Part shown: piece by piece, positions 29,824 to 41,712 of the stretch
How positions within the stretch are numbered: position 1 is the first letter of the stretch
Layout of the letters: every line of letters begins with the position of its first letter
Origin: Moraxella lacunata
Lineage (GTDB): Bacteria > Pseudomonadota > Gammaproteobacteria > Pseudomonadales > Moraxellaceae
Assembly (NCBI RefSeq): GCF_900453205.1
Contig: NZ_UGQU01000002.1
Span: forward strand, 186,001-250,000
DNA length: 64,000 nt
Direction of reading: 5' to 3'
Translations under genes and position numbers: made by a program
The notes under the pieces: model-generated
Database searches by the model: none
Told to the model about the DNA's origin: nothing
Seen by the model: the letters and a program-made list of their open reading frames with translations, nothing else

Positions 29824-30482
29824 ATCTCATAATTGAACTTTAAGTTTTGATAATAAACACTATCCTTATCCAACACTTTTTCATTTCTAGCCCAATAAAT
29901 ATCTTTTTTAACAATTTTTGCTGGATTGCCAGCAATCGCAACATTTTCTTCAGTAAAACGCTTGGTTACTACACTCATAGCTCCAACAACACAACCACTA
30001 GGGATAGTTGTTCTCTTACCAATATATGCAAACTCGCCAATCCAAACTCTATCGCCAATAAATACGCCTTCTGACTTATCTAGCCACTCACCTGTTTTTT
30101 TATCAAATATCAAATGAGGTAGCTCACCACAGCGAATAATAATATTTCTTGACATCAATACAGATGTTCCAATATAACATTTATTTCCACTATTATATAA
30201 AAATATTTCACAATTTGGTTCGCAAGATGTATGGTTGCCAATAACAAGTTCTGTATTGTCTGCCAATACATTCGAGCCTACAACAACATTCAAACCTTTA
30301 TACATGCCTCTACCTATACGAATTTTATTATTGTTTCCATGTATGGTAATCTTAAAAGTAGAAGGAGTTGCCGCTTCATCAATATCAACAATATTGCCCA
30401 CACCATAAATACGACCATCAATTTGTACATTATTGCCAATATTAACTATATTTTTGGTGTTGTCATACACAAACTTAGACAT
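29820..30482 (-). CDS. Left-handed beta-helix (hexapeptide repeat) acyltransferase
   Basis: 220 residues with repeated hexapeptides: NIVNIGNNVQIDGRIYG, KITIHGNNNKIRIG, CYIGTSVLMSRNIIIRCG, GVFIGDRVWIGEFAYIGKRTTIPSGCVVGAMSVVTKRF and a terminal AIAGNPAKIVKKDI. It resembles the acetyltransferases that decorate sugars of O-antigens or capsules. The usual catalytic His of this family is not obvious, so the reaction is inferred. 18 bp after rfbC. Confidence 0.85.
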   Translation of the reverse strand: MSKFVYDNTKNIVNIGNNVQIDGRIYGVGNIVDIDEAATPSTFKITIHGNNNKIRIGRGMYKGLNVVVGSNVLADNTELVIGNHTSCEPNCEIFLYNSGNKCYIGTSVLMSRNIIIRCGELPHLIFDKKTGEWLDKSEGVFIGDRVWIGEFAYIGKRTTIPSGCVVGAMSVVTKRFTEENVAIAGNPAKIVKKDIYWARNEKVLDKDSVYYQNLKFNYEI

Positions 30483-30500
30483 ACATATCTCACAATATAC

Positions 30501-31046
30501 TTATATAAACTTCGGTGCTTGCTCAAAAATCAACCCTTCTTTATCTTTGATTGATAAACTTATGGGTGCATCTATATTTGGCCACTCAATCCCGACTGTC
30601 CCATCATTCCACAACAAAGAATACTCATCGCCAGGATTGTAATAATCGGTGCATTTATAAACAAACTCCGCCGATTCACTTGTAACCAAAAAACCGTGTG
30701 CAAACCCTGGTGGCACCCACAACATTCTTTTATTATCAGCACTTAGATATTCACCTACCCATTTACCAAAGGTGGGAGAACTTTGACGCATATCCACCGC
30801 CACATCAAAGACTTCGCCCTTTACCACTCGCACCAATTTGCCCTGTGGTTTTTGGTGTTGATAGTGCAATCCACGCAAAATCCCCTTTGTAGAGCTGCTA
30901 TGGTTATCTTGCACAAATTGATAATTCCCACAATGTTTTTCAAATTCAGACTGACGAAAAGTTTCCATAAAAAACCCTCGCTCATCGCCAAAAACTTTTG
31001 GTGTTAATAATACCACATCAGGAATGGCTAATTTTTGATATTCCAT
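30501..31046 (-). CDS. rfbC: dTDP-4-dehydrorhamnose 3,5-epimerase
   Basis: 181-residue cupin. Third step of dTDP-L-rhamnose synthesis. Signatures are FGDERGFFMETFRQSEFE, FVQDNHSSSTKGILRGLHYQ with the catalytic His, VFDVAVDMRQSSPTFGKW and WVPPGFAHGFLV. 6 bp after rfbA in an rfbB-D-A-C order. Confidence 0.95.
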   Translation of the reverse strand: MEYQKLAIPDVVLLTPKVFGDERGFFMETFRQSEFEKHCGNYQFVQDNHSSSTKGILRGLHYQHQKPQGKLVRVVKGEVFDVAVDMRQSSPTFGKWVGEYLSADNKRMLWVPPGFAHGFLVTSESAEFVYKCTDYYNPGDEYSLLWNDGTVGIEWPNIDAPISLSIKDKEGLIFEQAPKFI

Positions 31047-31052
31047 TTTGAC

Positions 31053-31922
31053 CTACTTGAATAAACTAAGAATGTATTGACCATATTGCGTTTTTTTCAG
31101 AAGTTCGCCTTGTTTTCTAAGCTCATCATCACTAAGCCAACCGTTTCGCCAACCAATTTCTTCCAAACACGCCACTTTTAATCCTTGACGATGCTCAACA
31201 GTTTGCACATAGCTGCTGGCTTCTAGCAGCGAATCGTGCGTACCAGTATCTAGCCACGCAAAGCCACGCCCCAGCCGTTCCACACTAAGTTCACCCATAT
31301 CAAGATAGGCATTATTAACTGAAGTAATTTCAAGCTCGCCTCTGTCAGACGGCTTAACATTTTTGGCAATTTCTACAACACGATTGTCATAAAAATACAG
31401 ACCCGTTACCGCATAATTGGATTTTGGCTTGCTTGGCTTTTCTTCTAGAGAAATTGCCTTGCCCTGTTCGTCAAATTCTACCACACCAAAGCGTTCTGGG
31501 TCTTGTACCAAGTAACCAAACACGGTTGCCCCAGATTCTTGCTGACTGGCATTTTTTAAAAGCTCTGAGAAACTGTTGCCGTGAAAAATATTATCGCCCA
31601 GCACCAAACACACCGAATCTTGACCGATAAATTCTTCGCCCAAAATAAATGCCTGTGCCAAACCATCTGGGGACGGTTGTACCACATAGGAAAATTTTAC
31701 ACCAAACTGCTCGCCTGCACCAAGCAATTTTTGGTAACTTGGCAAATCGTCAGGGGTAGAAATAATCAAAATTTCTTTAATGCCTGCCAACATCAATACC
31801 GAAATCGGATAATAAATCATCGGCTTATCATAAATGGGTAATAGCTGCTTGGATACACCCATCGTAATTGGGTAAAGACGGGTACCCGAACCACCTGCCA
31901 ATACAATACCTTTTCTCATCAT
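31053..31922 (-). CDS. rfbA: Glucose-1-phosphate thymidylyltransferase
   Basis: 289 residues. Makes dTDP-glucose from dTTP and glucose-1-P, the first step toward dTDP-rhamnose. The N-terminal signature [32 protein letters not shown] and the LGDNIFHG segment are present. Two adjacent ATGs at 31922 and 31919; the second is better spaced from GGAG. Confidence 0.95.
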   Translation of the reverse strand: MMRKGIVLAGGSGTRLYPITMGVSKQLLPIYDKPMIYYPISVLMLAGIKEILIISTPDDLPSYQKLLGAGEQFGVKFSYVVQPSPDGLAQAFILGEEFIGQDSVCLVLGDNIFHGNSFSELLKNASQQESGATVFGYLVQDPERFGVVEFDEQGKAISLEEKPSKPKSNYAVTGLYFYDNRVVEIAKNVKPSDRGELEITSVNNAYLDMGELSVERLGRGFAWLDTGTHDSLLEASSYVQTVEHRQGLKVACLEEIGWRNGWLSDDELRKQGELLKKTQYGQYILSLFK

Positions 31923-31934
31923 TGCTCCACAAAA

Positions 31935-32837
31935 TTAAAATTGATAAAAATACCACTCATCAAAAGTTAGCTGTAACTGATTTTGCCAAGTTGGCATTGT
32001 CAAGTCAAAAGTTTGTTCCAACTTGCTCACATTTAAACGAGAGTTTTTGGGGCGTTTGGCAGGTGTTGGATAGCTCTCGGTTGGAATGCCGTGAAAGTTT
32101 TCATCTTTTAATGCCAAATCCACGCCTGCATTTCTTGCCACCCTAAAAATCTCGTCTGCATACCCATACCAACTGGTTGTACCTTGTGGTGCTAGATGAT
32201 ATACGCCGCTCAATTTTGCTTTATTCTGACTTGCCAACATTTTAACAATGGCAATCGCACTGACATCAGCAATCAATCTGGCTGGGGTTGGCGAACCAAT
32301 CTGGTCATTGACAACACTAAGACTTTCTTTACTTTGAGCCAACTTTATCATTGTTTTCATAAAGTTATGTCCCCGTGCCGCATACACCCAACTGGTGCGA
32401 AAAATCAGATAGTTCTGACAATTTTCTATAATGGCATTATCCCCCGCCAATTTGGACTGACCATATACCGACAAGGGGGCAACAGGGTCATCTTCTTGCC
32501 AAAACTTCTCGCCATCGCCTTTATAGACATAATCACTAGAATAATGAACCAAAAGAGCATTTTGTTTATGGACGATTGTTGCCAATGTTAATGGCAATTT
32601 TTCATTGATTAAAAAGGCCTGTTCTGGCTCAGACTCTGCTTTATCAACAGCCGTGTAGGCAGCGGCATTGACAATCACATCTGGCTTGATTGCCAAAAGT
32701 CGTTCCGACAATTCGTCCAAATTTGAAAAATCTACTTCTTTTCTACCAATCGCTACAACCTCGCCAATTGGCGACAAGGCTCGCACCAGCTCAAAACCGA
32801 CTTGACCTGTGGGAGCCAACACCACAATCTTTTTCAT
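31935..32837 (-). CDS. rfbD: dTDP-4-dehydrorhamnose reductase
   Basis: 300-residue SDR. Last step of dTDP-L-rhamnose synthesis. NAD(P) loop APTGQVGFELV (the usual first Gly is Ala), then VNAAAYTAVDKAE, SSDYVYKG and the catalytic YGQSKLAGD. The ATG at 32837 follows AAGGTGG; the longer frame overlaps the rfbB coding sequence and is not used. Confidence 0.94.
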   Translation of the reverse strand: MKKIVVLAPTGQVGFELVRALSPIGEVVAIGRKEVDFSNLDELSERLLAIKPDVIVNAAAYTAVDKAESEPEQAFLINEKLPLTLATIVHKQNALLVHYSSDYVYKGDGEKFWQEDDPVAPLSVYGQSKLAGDNAIIENCQNYLIFRTSWVYAARGHNFMKTMIKLAQSKESLSVVNDQIGSPTPARLIADVSAIAIVKMLASQNKAKLSGVYHLAPQGTTSWYGYADEIFRVARNAGVDLALKDENFHGIPTESYPTPAKRPKNSRLNVSKLEQTFDLTMPTWQNQLQLTFDEWYFYQF

Positions 32838-32847
32838 TTGTGCCACC

Positions 32848-33909
32848 TTATTGCGTTTGGTAGGTGCGGTAACTACCGTCCAGAATTGCTTGCCACCAAT
32901 CTTGATTGTCCAAGTACCATTGAACGGTTTTTCTAAGCCCAGACTCAAAGGTTTCTTGTGGTTTCCAGCCAAGCTCTCGCTCAATCTTACCAGCATCAAT
33001 GGCGTACCTTACATCGTGTCCAGGTCGGTCGGTTACATAAGTAATCAAATCAGCATAATTTGCTATGCCAGCAGGTTTGTTGGGCGATAACTCCTCCAAC
33101 AATACGCACAAAGTTTTAACCACCTCAATGTTCTGTTTTTCATTATGCCCACCAATATTGTAAGTTTCACCAATCTTACCCTTGGTTGCCACCTGCACCA
33201 ATGCACGAGCATGATCTTCTACAAACAACCAATCACGAATTTGCTTGCCATCGCCATACACAGGCAACGGTTTTCCTGACAAAGCATTCAAAATCATTAA
33301 AGGAATGAGTTTTTCAGGAAAATGGTAAGGACCATAATTGTTAGAGCAGTTAGTCACAATTGTTGGCAATCCAAAAGTACGAAGCCACGCCCTTACCAAG
33401 TGGTCAGAGCTTGCCTTACTGGCTGAATAAGGCGAGCTGGGTGCATAAGGCGTGGTTTCGGTAAACAAATCGTCTGTACCGTGCAAATCGCCATACACTT
33501 CATCAGTTGAAATGTGATGAAAACGAAAAACGGATTTTTTATCATCACTTAAATCAGACCAATAGGCACGAGCCACTTCCAGTAAAGCATAAGTGCCAAC
33601 AATGTTGGTTTGTATAAATTCATTAGGACCATTGATAGAGCGGTCAACGTGACTCTCTGCTGCCAAGTGCATTACCACATCTGGCTGGTATTTGGTAAAA
33701 ATTTCCGTAATTTTATTTTTATCACAAATATCTGCTTGCTCAAAATGGTAGCGGTTATTACTTTCCACCGATTTTAAAGACATCAAATTGCCTGCATAGG
33801 TCAATTTATCCACATTCACCACTTGATAATCGGTATCGTCAATCAGATGACGAACAACAGCAGAGCCAATAAAGCCTGCTCCGCCTGTTACCAAAAATAC
33901 TTTTGACAT
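32848..33909 (-). CDS. rfbB: dTDP-glucose 4,6-dehydratase
   Basis: 353-residue extended SDR. Second step of dTDP-rhamnose synthesis. [11 protein letters not shown] at the NAD site, [21 protein letters not shown] with the catalytic Asp-Glu pair, and [15 protein letters not shown] with the Tyr-Lys pair. AAGGGGG precedes the ATG. It follows the coiled-coil gene by 12 bp. Confidence 0.96.
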   Translation of the reverse strand: MSKVFLVTGGAGFIGSAVVRHLIDDTDYQVVNVDKLTYAGNLMSLKSVESNNRYHFEQADICDKNKITEIFTKYQPDVVMHLAAESHVDRSINGPNEFIQTNIVGTYALLEVARAYWSDLSDDKKSVFRFHHISTDEVYGDLHGTDDLFTETTPYAPSSPYSASKASSDHLVRAWLRTFGLPTIVTNCSNNYGPYHFPEKLIPLMILNALSGKPLPVYGDGKQIRDWLFVEDHARALVQVATKGKIGETYNIGGHNEKQNIEVVKTLCVLLEELSPNKPAGIANYADLITYVTDRPGHDVRYAIDAGKIERELGWKPQETFESGLRKTVQWYLDNQDWWQAILDGSYRTYQTQ

Positions 33910-33921
33910 TGCATACCCCCT

Positions 33922-35469
33922 TTATTTTTTGTTAAACCCAACAATCTCTTTGCCCAACCTTACAGGCAAATCAATGGCACTTTTAGGAGACTTCAACCCC
34001 TCCACCAGCGTTTTACCCAGTCGATAGGATAGATGTTTTTTTACTTTCTCCGCCTCGTGAGCATCTTGATAGTCTTCTATCGCTGGCAGCTCATCAGAGG
34101 GTTTGTGTTTTTGAAACTCACGATACTCTTTTGCCAACGCTAATGGCAATACCGCCAAATCTTTGGCAGATTTTGAGTGACTGACCATAGTCGCCCCAAG
34201 ACGATAAGGCAAATCTTCTTTTACCCTATCTGCCGCTCCATAATATACAGGTTTGGCAGGTTCTTGCTTTTGAGATTTTAATCTCTGATTCTCAAGATAA
34301 TATCTTTCAAGCTCTTCTTGGGTCTGATGAAGCTGTTTAATTAATAAATCATTCTCTTGTTTGATTTGCAGTGAAAACTGATTCGCATTTAATAACTCTT
34401 GTTTATTAGTCAACTGTTTTTCTAAACTCTTAACCTTCTCTTGTTCTTGACGTAGCAAATCTGATGACTTTTTATTCTCAAGATAATATTTTTCAAGCTC
34501 TGCTTGTGTTTGGTGCAATTGCTCAATCATCAGTGAGTTTTCTTGCCGGTTAACCATTAACTTGCTCTGAATTTCTTGCTCAGCATCCATTTGTAGTAAT
34601 TTTTTTTGCTTGCTCGCTGTCTCTTTGAGTAAATCTAACGTACTACCAATCTGAGCCCGACTAACAAGTGGTATATCTGCCAAGTTTTGAAGTCTATTAA
34701 ACATTTGATGTATATCATCACTAGAAGCAAGCACTTCACGAATCAAGAAATCTAATGTCAGAGAATCTGCTAGTGAAACATCATCTTGCAACGTGGGCAA
34801 TTCTTCACTACCTGAAGAAAATTCAATTTGAGTAATTTTAGCAACAGAATGAACATAATCTTTTGCCGAATCCAATACCTGTTCACCATTAACAAGCAGA
34901 CAGCGATTCTTATTTTTTTGATAAAAGTTAATTAAAGCTTGATTATACTCAAACCAATCTTTTGTTTTTTCATCGATAACTGATTGTTCCAACTGCTGGA
35001 CTTCAACGTCATTAAGCAGGTGCTTTAAAATAACATCGGGCTTATCATAAGTTAAGACAAAAACCATGTCTTCGTCGAAATTAGCCCAATACTCTAACAG
35101 GCTAATAGCATTAGAGTCTGCCCAGCCCCATAATGACTGTTCATCATTTGCCATAATCAAGTCAAAAGCTAGACTATCCCATATTTTTTTAGGCTTTTTT
35201 TGAACATAAGAACTTTCTGATTGAGCATGACGAACTACAAGGGTTTTTTGGTTTTTTGAGAGTCTACTAGCGGCTGATCTCTGTTGTCGAGTTGATAACG
35301 CTTCTTGTGGCGCTGATATGGCAACACTACCAATTTTGATATTAATGTCTTGTGGTGTCATACTGTAAGCTTTGGAAGGCAATGCCTTTGCCATTCCACA
35401 AAAATTTAATATTTCTTCTAATTTTTGATAATTAGAATACTGATGACCAACAATCAAAACCTTGCTCAT
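33922..35469 (-). CDS. Coiled-coil surface-polysaccharide-locus protein of unknown function
   Basis: 515 residues, not confidently assigned. The first 220 residues look like a sulfotransferase-like alpha/beta fold (SKVLIVGHQYSN; WGWADSNAISLLEYWANFDEDMVFVLTYDKPD) but lack a clear PAPS loop. A coiled coil (about 280-410) contains two copies of a near-identical stretch, QLHQTQAELEKYYLEN and QLHQTQEELERYYLEN, known from glycosyltransferase-associated proteins of other Gram-negatives. The C-terminus has another duplication: LPYRLGATMVSHSKSAKDL and LSYRLGKTLVEGLKSPKSA, each ending in a LP-x2-L-x-KE pattern. It is the first gene of the dTDP-rhamnose operon. It may be a chain-length or scaffold factor; this is a guess from context. 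Confidence 0.6.
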   Translation of the reverse strand: MSKVLIVGHQYSNYQKLEEILNFCGMAKALPSKAYSMTPQDINIKIGSVAISAPQEALSTRQQRSAASRLSKNQKTLVVRHAQSESSYVQKKPKKIWDSLAFDLIMANDEQSLWGWADSNAISLLEYWANFDEDMVFVLTYDKPDVILKHLLNDVEVQQLEQSVIDEKTKDWFEYNQALINFYQKNKNRCLLVNGEQVLDSAKDYVHSVAKITQIEFSSGSEELPTLQDDVSLADSLTLDFLIREVLASSDDIHQMFNRLQNLADIPLVSRAQIGSTLDLLKETASKQKKLLQMDAEQEIQSKLMVNRQENSLMIEQLHQTQAELEKYYLENKKSSDLLRQEQEKVKSLEKQLTNKQELLNANQFSLQIKQENDLLIKQLHQTQEELERYYLENQRLKSQKQEPAKPVYYGAADRVKEDLPYRLGATMVSHSKSAKDLAVLPLALAKEYREFQKHKPSDELPAIEDYQDAHEAEKVKKHLSYRLGKTLVEGLKSPKSAIDLPVRLGKEIVGFNKK

Positions 35470-35514
35470 AAGAAACCCAATAATTAAACAAGTAAAATAT
35501 TTCTATAATAACAA

Positions 35515-35545
35515 ATAAACACCTGTTTTTCAACAGATGTTTATT
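35515..35545 (-). terminator. Probable terminator after lpdA
   Basis: 11-bp arms AAACACCTGTT and AACAGATGTTT with one mismatch and a TTTC loop, lying 16 bp past the lpdA stop. The following T-run on the minus strand is short, so strength is uncertain. Confidence 0.5.
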
Positions 35546-35560
35546 AATCTCTTACACTAA

Positions 35561-37018
<1,458 letters not shown>

Positions 37019-37068
37019 TTATTTTAAAAATAAAATGCCCACCCTTTGAGCAGGCATTTTTTGACAAA

Positions 37069-38280
37069 TTACAAGTCTAGCAATAGACGTGCTGGGTCTT
37101 CGATAAGCTCTTTAATCGTTACCAAGAATTGTACCGCATCTTTACCGTCAATCAAACGGTGGTCATAAGACAGAGCCAGATACATCATTGGTAGGATAAC
37201 CACTTGACCATTGACCGCCATAGGACGCTCATTGATAGCGTGCATACCTAGAATAGCGGTTTGTGGTGGATTGATGATTGGGGTAGATAGAAGAGAACCG
37301 AACACACCACCGTTAGTAATGGTGAACGTACCGCCCGTCATCTCGTCAATAGACAATTTGCCTTCACGGGCTTTAATGGCATAATCACGAATACCGCCTT
37401 CAATGTCGGCAAGACCCATGCTGTCGGTATCACGAAGGACAGGCACAACCAAACCACGGTCGCTTGACACCGCCACGCCCACATCATAGTAGCCATGATA
37501 TACAATGTCATCGCCGTCAATAGAGGCATTGACCGCAGGGAAACGCTTCAACGCTTCGGTAGCTGCTTTTACAAATAGCGACATAAAGCCCAATTTTACG
37601 CCATGACGTTTTTCAAATTGGTCTTTGTATTTGGCACGCAAGTCCATGAGTGGCTTCATGTTTACTTCATTGAAAGTAGTAAGCATGGCGGTTTCTTGGG
37701 TGGCAGATAGTAGACGCTCAGCGATACGCTTACGCAGACGAGTCATTGGCTCACGTTTTTCAATACGTTGACCGATGGCAGTAGCGATAACTTGACCGTT
37801 GTCAGCTTTCAATGTTGGGTTAATCATGTCTGATTTGGTAACACGACCGCCACGACCTGAGCCTTGTACGTCTGCTGGATTTACGCCTGTTTCTTTGGCG
37901 GCTTTACGCACGGCAGGGCTTTGGTCTTTAAAGTCGCCTTCGGCTTCGGCTTTTGGCTGTACAGGAGCGGCAACGCTGGCTGGGTCAATGGTGGTGCCTT
38001 TGTCAGCTTCTTCTTTTGGTAATTCTGCTTTTGGTGTGGCGGTTGCACCTGCTTCAAAAGTAGCAATCACTTCGGCAGACAATACGGTGCTGTCCACGCC
38101 TTTGGTGATGCTGGTGATTACGCCGTCATCAGGGGCAACAACTTCTAACACAACTTTGTCAGTTTCAATCTCGGCAAGCAGTTGGTCGCGGGCAACTTGG
38201 TCACCTTCGGCAACGTGCCATTCTACGATTGTGCCGTCTTGTACCGATTCTGGGAATACTGGGGCTTTGATTTCAGCCAT
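37069..38280 (-). CDS. sucB: Dihydrolipoyllysine-residue succinyltransferase (E2 of 2-oxoglutarate dehydrogenase)
   Basis: 403 residues. One lipoyl domain (1-77) with Lys42 in [11 protein letters not shown] as the lipoylation site. An Ala/Pro/Glu-rich linker precedes the E3-binding domain ([28 protein letters not shown]), and the catalytic domain ends in [17 protein letters not shown] with the active-site His. The ATG at 38280 follows GGAG; the four-residue longer frame is not used. Confidence 0.95.
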   Translation of the reverse strand: MAEIKAPVFPESVQDGTIVEWHVAEGDQVARDQLLAEIETDKVVLEVVAPDDGVITSITKGVDSTVLSAEVIATFEAGATATPKAELPKEEADKGTTIDPASVAAPVQPKAEAEGDFKDQSPAVRKAAKETGVNPADVQGSGRGGRVTKSDMINPTLKADNGQVIATAIGQRIEKREPMTRLRKRIAERLLSATQETAMLTTFNEVNMKPLMDLRAKYKDQFEKRHGVKLGFMSLFVKAATEALKRFPAVNASIDGDDIVYHGYYDVGVAVSSDRGLVVPVLRDTDSMGLADIEGGIRDYAIKAREGKLSIDEMTGGTFTITNGGVFGSLLSTPIINPPQTAILGMHAINERPMAVNGQVVILPMMYLALSYDHRLIDGKDAVQFLVTIKELIEDPARLLLDL

Positions 38281-38356
38281 GATAAACTCCAAGTTTACTT
38301 AAATTTAAAAATTAAAAATAGAAATAAGCACACAAGTCGCCCTGTGTGCTGTCAAA

Positions 38357-41206
38357 TTACAACTGTTCCACGCTCACGTTCAACGCCTGTGCAATCAAGG
38401 CTTTTTGTTGGGCGTTGTGGATTTTTGGCGAACCTGTCGCAGGGGCTGCCGCCGCAGGACGACCTGACGCAGGTAGCAGTTTGGCTTTACCTTCTGTCAA
38501 GCGGTGTAGCTCTGGCAATAGGTAGTACCACGCACCTTGGTTAAGTGGCTCTTCTTGCGTCCACATCACTTGTTCTAGGTTTGGATACTTAGCAAGCTCC
38601 GCCAAGATACGCTCTTCTGGCAATGGATAAAGCTGTTCAATACGCACAATTGCCACATCCGTGATACCAAGTTTACGGCGGGTTTCCAATAGGTCGTAAT
38701 AAACTTTACCACCACAAAGTACCAAACGCACCACTTTATCATTGTCTAGCTTGTCAATCTCAGGCAGCACACTTTCAAATTTACCAGTTGCCAATTCATC
38801 AAGCTGAGACGTGGCAAGCGGATGACGAAGTAGCGACTTGGGCGACATGACGATGAGTGGCTTACGAGCTTTTTGTACCACTTGACGGCGTAGAGCGTGG
38901 AAAATCTGAGCAGGAGTCGTTGGGGTGATGACCTGCATATTGTCCTCAGCACATAGCTGTAAGAAACGCTCCAAACGAGCTGATGAATGCTCAGGGCCTT
39001 GACCCTCAAAGCCGTGTGGCAATAGCATGGTCAAACCTGATAGACGTTGCCATTTGGTTTCGCCAGAGCAGATAAATTGGTCAATCACCACCTGAGCTCC
39101 GTTAGCAAAGTCGCCAAACTGAGCTTCCCACACAATCAGAGCATTTGGCACGGTGGTAGAATAGCCATATTCAAAGGCAAGCACTGCTTCTTCTGATAGC
39201 AGTGAGTTGTAGGTAGCAAAACGAGCTTGCCCCTCACGAATGTGCTGTAATGGGATATATAGACTGGCATCTTTTTGGCTGTACAGCTCGCTATGACGGT
39301 GTGAGAATGTCCCACGACCCACGTCCTCGCCTGTGATACGCACAAGCGAACCTTCGTCCACAAGCGATGCGTATGCCAATGTTTCGGCAGCACCCCAGTT
39401 TAGGGGTTCTTGCCCTGTTTGCATGGCAAGGCGTTGTTCTAACACTTTGGCAACTTGACGTTGTAATTCAAAACCTTCTGGCACTTTTGCCATGGCTTGT
39501 GCGTAGGATTTTAGTTTTTCAACAGGTACGCCAGTTTTGACATCATCGGTTAAGCCATGACCCACATAAGGCGACCAATCCACAAACAAGCTGGTATCAG
39601 GCTCTTTGGCAAGTCCGTGAGCCACGTCCTCGCCATTGTCTAGGGCGATACGATAGGCATCATCAATCTCATTTGCCTGCTCGGCAGTTAGCACGCCCTC
39701 GCTAACCAATTTTTGGGCGTATTGGGTGCGAGTGGTTGGCAATTTTTTGATGACTTGATACATGAGTGGCTGAGTCGCTGACGGCTCGTCTGATTCGTTG
39801 TGTCCGTTACGGCGATAGCAGACAATGTCAAGCACGACATCACGACCGAATTCGGTGCGATAATCTAGCACAAGCTGGCTTGCGAACACCACCGCCTCTG
39901 GGTCATCGCCATTGACGTGCAGGACAGGGGCATGTACCATTTTGGCAACGTCCGTGCAGTACTCAGTTGAGCGAGCATCATCAGGGCGAGACGTGGTAAA
40001 GCCTACTTGGTTGTTGATGACGATATGCACCGTACCGCCTGTTTTGTAGGCACGGGTTTGCGACATCTGAAAAGTCTCTTGGTTGACGCCTTGACCTGCA
40101 AACGCCGCATCGCCGTGTACCACGATAGGTAGTACCGTGCTGTTGTCAATATCATAGCCATAAGCCTCACTACGGCGGGCTTGACGAGCACGCACCGAGC
40201 CTAGCATAACAGGAGAGACGATTTCTAAGTGAGACGGGTTAAATGCCAAGGCAAGGTGCATCTCACCGCCCTTGGTAACCACGTTTGAGCTAAATCCATT
40301 GTGGTATTTCACATCGCCCGAACCAACTGTTGGCTGAACTTTACCGTCAAATTCATCAAACAACACAGACGGATTTTTACCCATGATATTGACAAGTAGA
40401 TTCAAGCGACCACGGTGAGCCATACCAATCACCACTTCTTTGGCGCCATAGGTTCCCACACGCTGAATCATCTCATGCACGGCAGGAATGAAGCTCTCGC
40501 CCCCTTCTAGACCAAAACGCTTAACGCCTGTATATTTACGAGCTAGGTATTTTTCTAAGCCTTCGGCGGCGGTCAAACGGTCAAGGATTTCAAGTTTTTT
40601 GTCTTTGCTAAATTGAATATAACCTTCGTTAGACTCAATATAATTTTCAATCCACTTTTTCTCAGTGGCGGTAAAGACGTGCATGTATTCGTAGCCAATG
40701 CTACCGCAATAGATACGCTCACAAGTCTCAATAATCTCACGCAAGGTCGCTTCAGACTTGCCAATGCTCATCAGACTGGTAGAAAATACCGTGTCAAGGT
40801 CAGCCTCAGACAAGCCATGATAAGCCAAGGTCAAATCCTCAATGCCATCACGCTTTTGCAATCCCAATGGGTCAATCTTGGCTTTACGGTGTCCACGACG
40901 GCGATAGGCACTGATAAGCTGTTGCACCGCCATGTGTTTTGGGTTGCCCTGACCGCCTGTGCTGGGTGCTGACACCACGGGGCGAGCGTTGGTTTGGTTG
41001 CGAGCTAGAAGCAAGAACTGCTCTTTAATGGCGTTGTGTGGAGCATCGCCTGCTTGCTCATAATCAGCAAAATACTTTTGCCAATCTTCGCTCACGTTTG
41101 CCTTATCCGCCAAATACTCTTCGTACAAGGCTTCAATGTACGCTGCACCGTCCGCTGTCAATTCGGTGCTTTGGTAAGCCACCGTGTCTTTGCTACTTTT
41201 TGTCAT
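38357..41206 (-). CDS. sucA: 2-oxoglutarate dehydrogenase E1 component
   Basis: 949-residue thiamine-diphosphate enzyme that decarboxylates 2-oxoglutarate and transfers the succinyl group to SucB. Visible are the N-terminal YLADKANVSEDWQKYF anchor, GMAHRGRLNLLVNIMGK, the ThDP/Mg region GDAAFAGQGVNQETFQMS, and EYGYSTTVPNALIVWEAQFGDFANGAQ in the transketolase-like domain. First gene of sucA-sucB-lpdA. Confidence 0.97.
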   Translation of the reverse strand: MTKSSKDTVAYQSTELTADGAAYIEALYEEYLADKANVSEDWQKYFADYEQAGDAPHNAIKEQFLLLARNQTNARPVVSAPSTGGQGNPKHMAVQQLISAYRRRGHRKAKIDPLGLQKRDGIEDLTLAYHGLSEADLDTVFSTSLMSIGKSEATLREIIETCERIYCGSIGYEYMHVFTATEKKWIENYIESNEGYIQFSKDKKLEILDRLTAAEGLEKYLARKYTGVKRFGLEGGESFIPAVHEMIQRVGTYGAKEVVIGMAHRGRLNLLVNIMGKNPSVLFDEFDGKVQPTVGSGDVKYHNGFSSNVVTKGGEMHLALAFNPSHLEIVSPVMLGSVRARQARRSEAYGYDIDNSTVLPIVVHGDAAFAGQGVNQETFQMSQTRAYKTGGTVHIVINNQVGFTTSRPDDARSTEYCTDVAKMVHAPVLHVNGDDPEAVVFASQLVLDYRTEFGRDVVLDIVCYRRNGHNESDEPSATQPLMYQVIKKLPTTRTQYAQKLVSEGVLTAEQANEIDDAYRIALDNGEDVAHGLAKEPDTSLFVDWSPYVGHGLTDDVKTGVPVEKLKSYAQAMAKVPEGFELQRQVAKVLEQRLAMQTGQEPLNWGAAETLAYASLVDEGSLVRITGEDVGRGTFSHRHSELYSQKDASLYIPLQHIREGQARFATYNSLLSEEAVLAFEYGYSTTVPNALIVWEAQFGDFANGAQVVIDQFICSGETKWQRLSGLTMLLPHGFEGQGPEHSSARLERFLQLCAEDNMQVITPTTPAQIFHALRRQVVQKARKPLIVMSPKSLLRHPLATSQLDELATGKFESVLPEIDKLDNDKVVRLVLCGGKVYYDLLETRRKLGITDVAIVRIEQLYPLPEERILAELAKYPNLEQVMWTQEEPLNQGAWYYLLPELHRLTEGKAKLLPASGRPAAAAPATGSPKIHNAQQKALIAQALNVSVEQL

Positions 41207-41312
41207 AATTTGCCACTCTTGGTAAATGATAATTTTTGATTGATTTTTTAAATTATTTCATAAAAAACCAGTCAAAATGTCCGATTTTGCAAAAAATAAA
41301 TTTATCTTGTAT

Positions 41313-41341
41313 AGTTTACGCCATTTAGCCCAAGATGACAA
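41313..41341 (-). promoter_or_regulatory. Probable sucA promoter
   Basis: On the minus strand TTGTCA (41336-41341), a 17-bp spacer and TAAACT (41313-41318), about 107 bp upstream of the sucA ATG. Confidence 0.55.
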
Positions 41342-41674
41342 GTTGCAATGGTTTTAAAAATGTGAACAGACCTTAATTTTTAACAAAAACCGCCTATTTA
41401 TACCAATTCAACTTCATTTTAAAATTTTTAATTAACCATTTTAAAATTTTAATCATAATAAAAATCCAAATTATAAATGGCGGCGGTCTAAAAATATACT
41501 GAGCCAAATTTTCATTTACCATAAAGCTATCCACAATCAAAATTGTAAAATTCAATCGCTTTACGGGAGTAAATTGCAATTTACCCCTATGGCTTACAGA
41601 TAGTTTATATATCTATTTTTAAGTTGATTAAGTATAAATAAATATTGACTATATTTATTTACACAAACAAAAAA
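41342..41674. other. AT-rich gap between the sucA promoter and the sdhB terminator
   Basis: No convincing gene. It holds paired ATTTTAAAATTTTTAAT-like stretches near 41416-41450 and a palindrome at 41564-41589 (listed separately). A 61-codon minus-strand frame here is low-complexity and lacks a Shine-Dalgarno sequence. Confidence 0.5.
41564..41589. repeat. Small palindrome of the TAGGGG family
   Basis: GGGAGTAAATTGCAATTTAC followed by CCCTA is nearly self-complementary. It closely resembles the copy after hisH (53207-53234) and shares the GTAGGG...CCCTAC frame with the others at 51459, 56281 and 59650. Confidence 0.55.
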
Positions 41675-41697
41675 AACCCCACCAAACGGCAGGGCTT
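41668..41697 (-). terminator. Terminator after sdhB
   Basis: A hairpin with a GCCCTGCC/GGTGGGGT stem (with wobble pairs), loop GTTT and a T8 run on the minus strand, 15 bp past the sdhB stop. Confidence 0.75.
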
Positions 41698-41712
41698 TGA
41701 TAAGGCAAGCGG

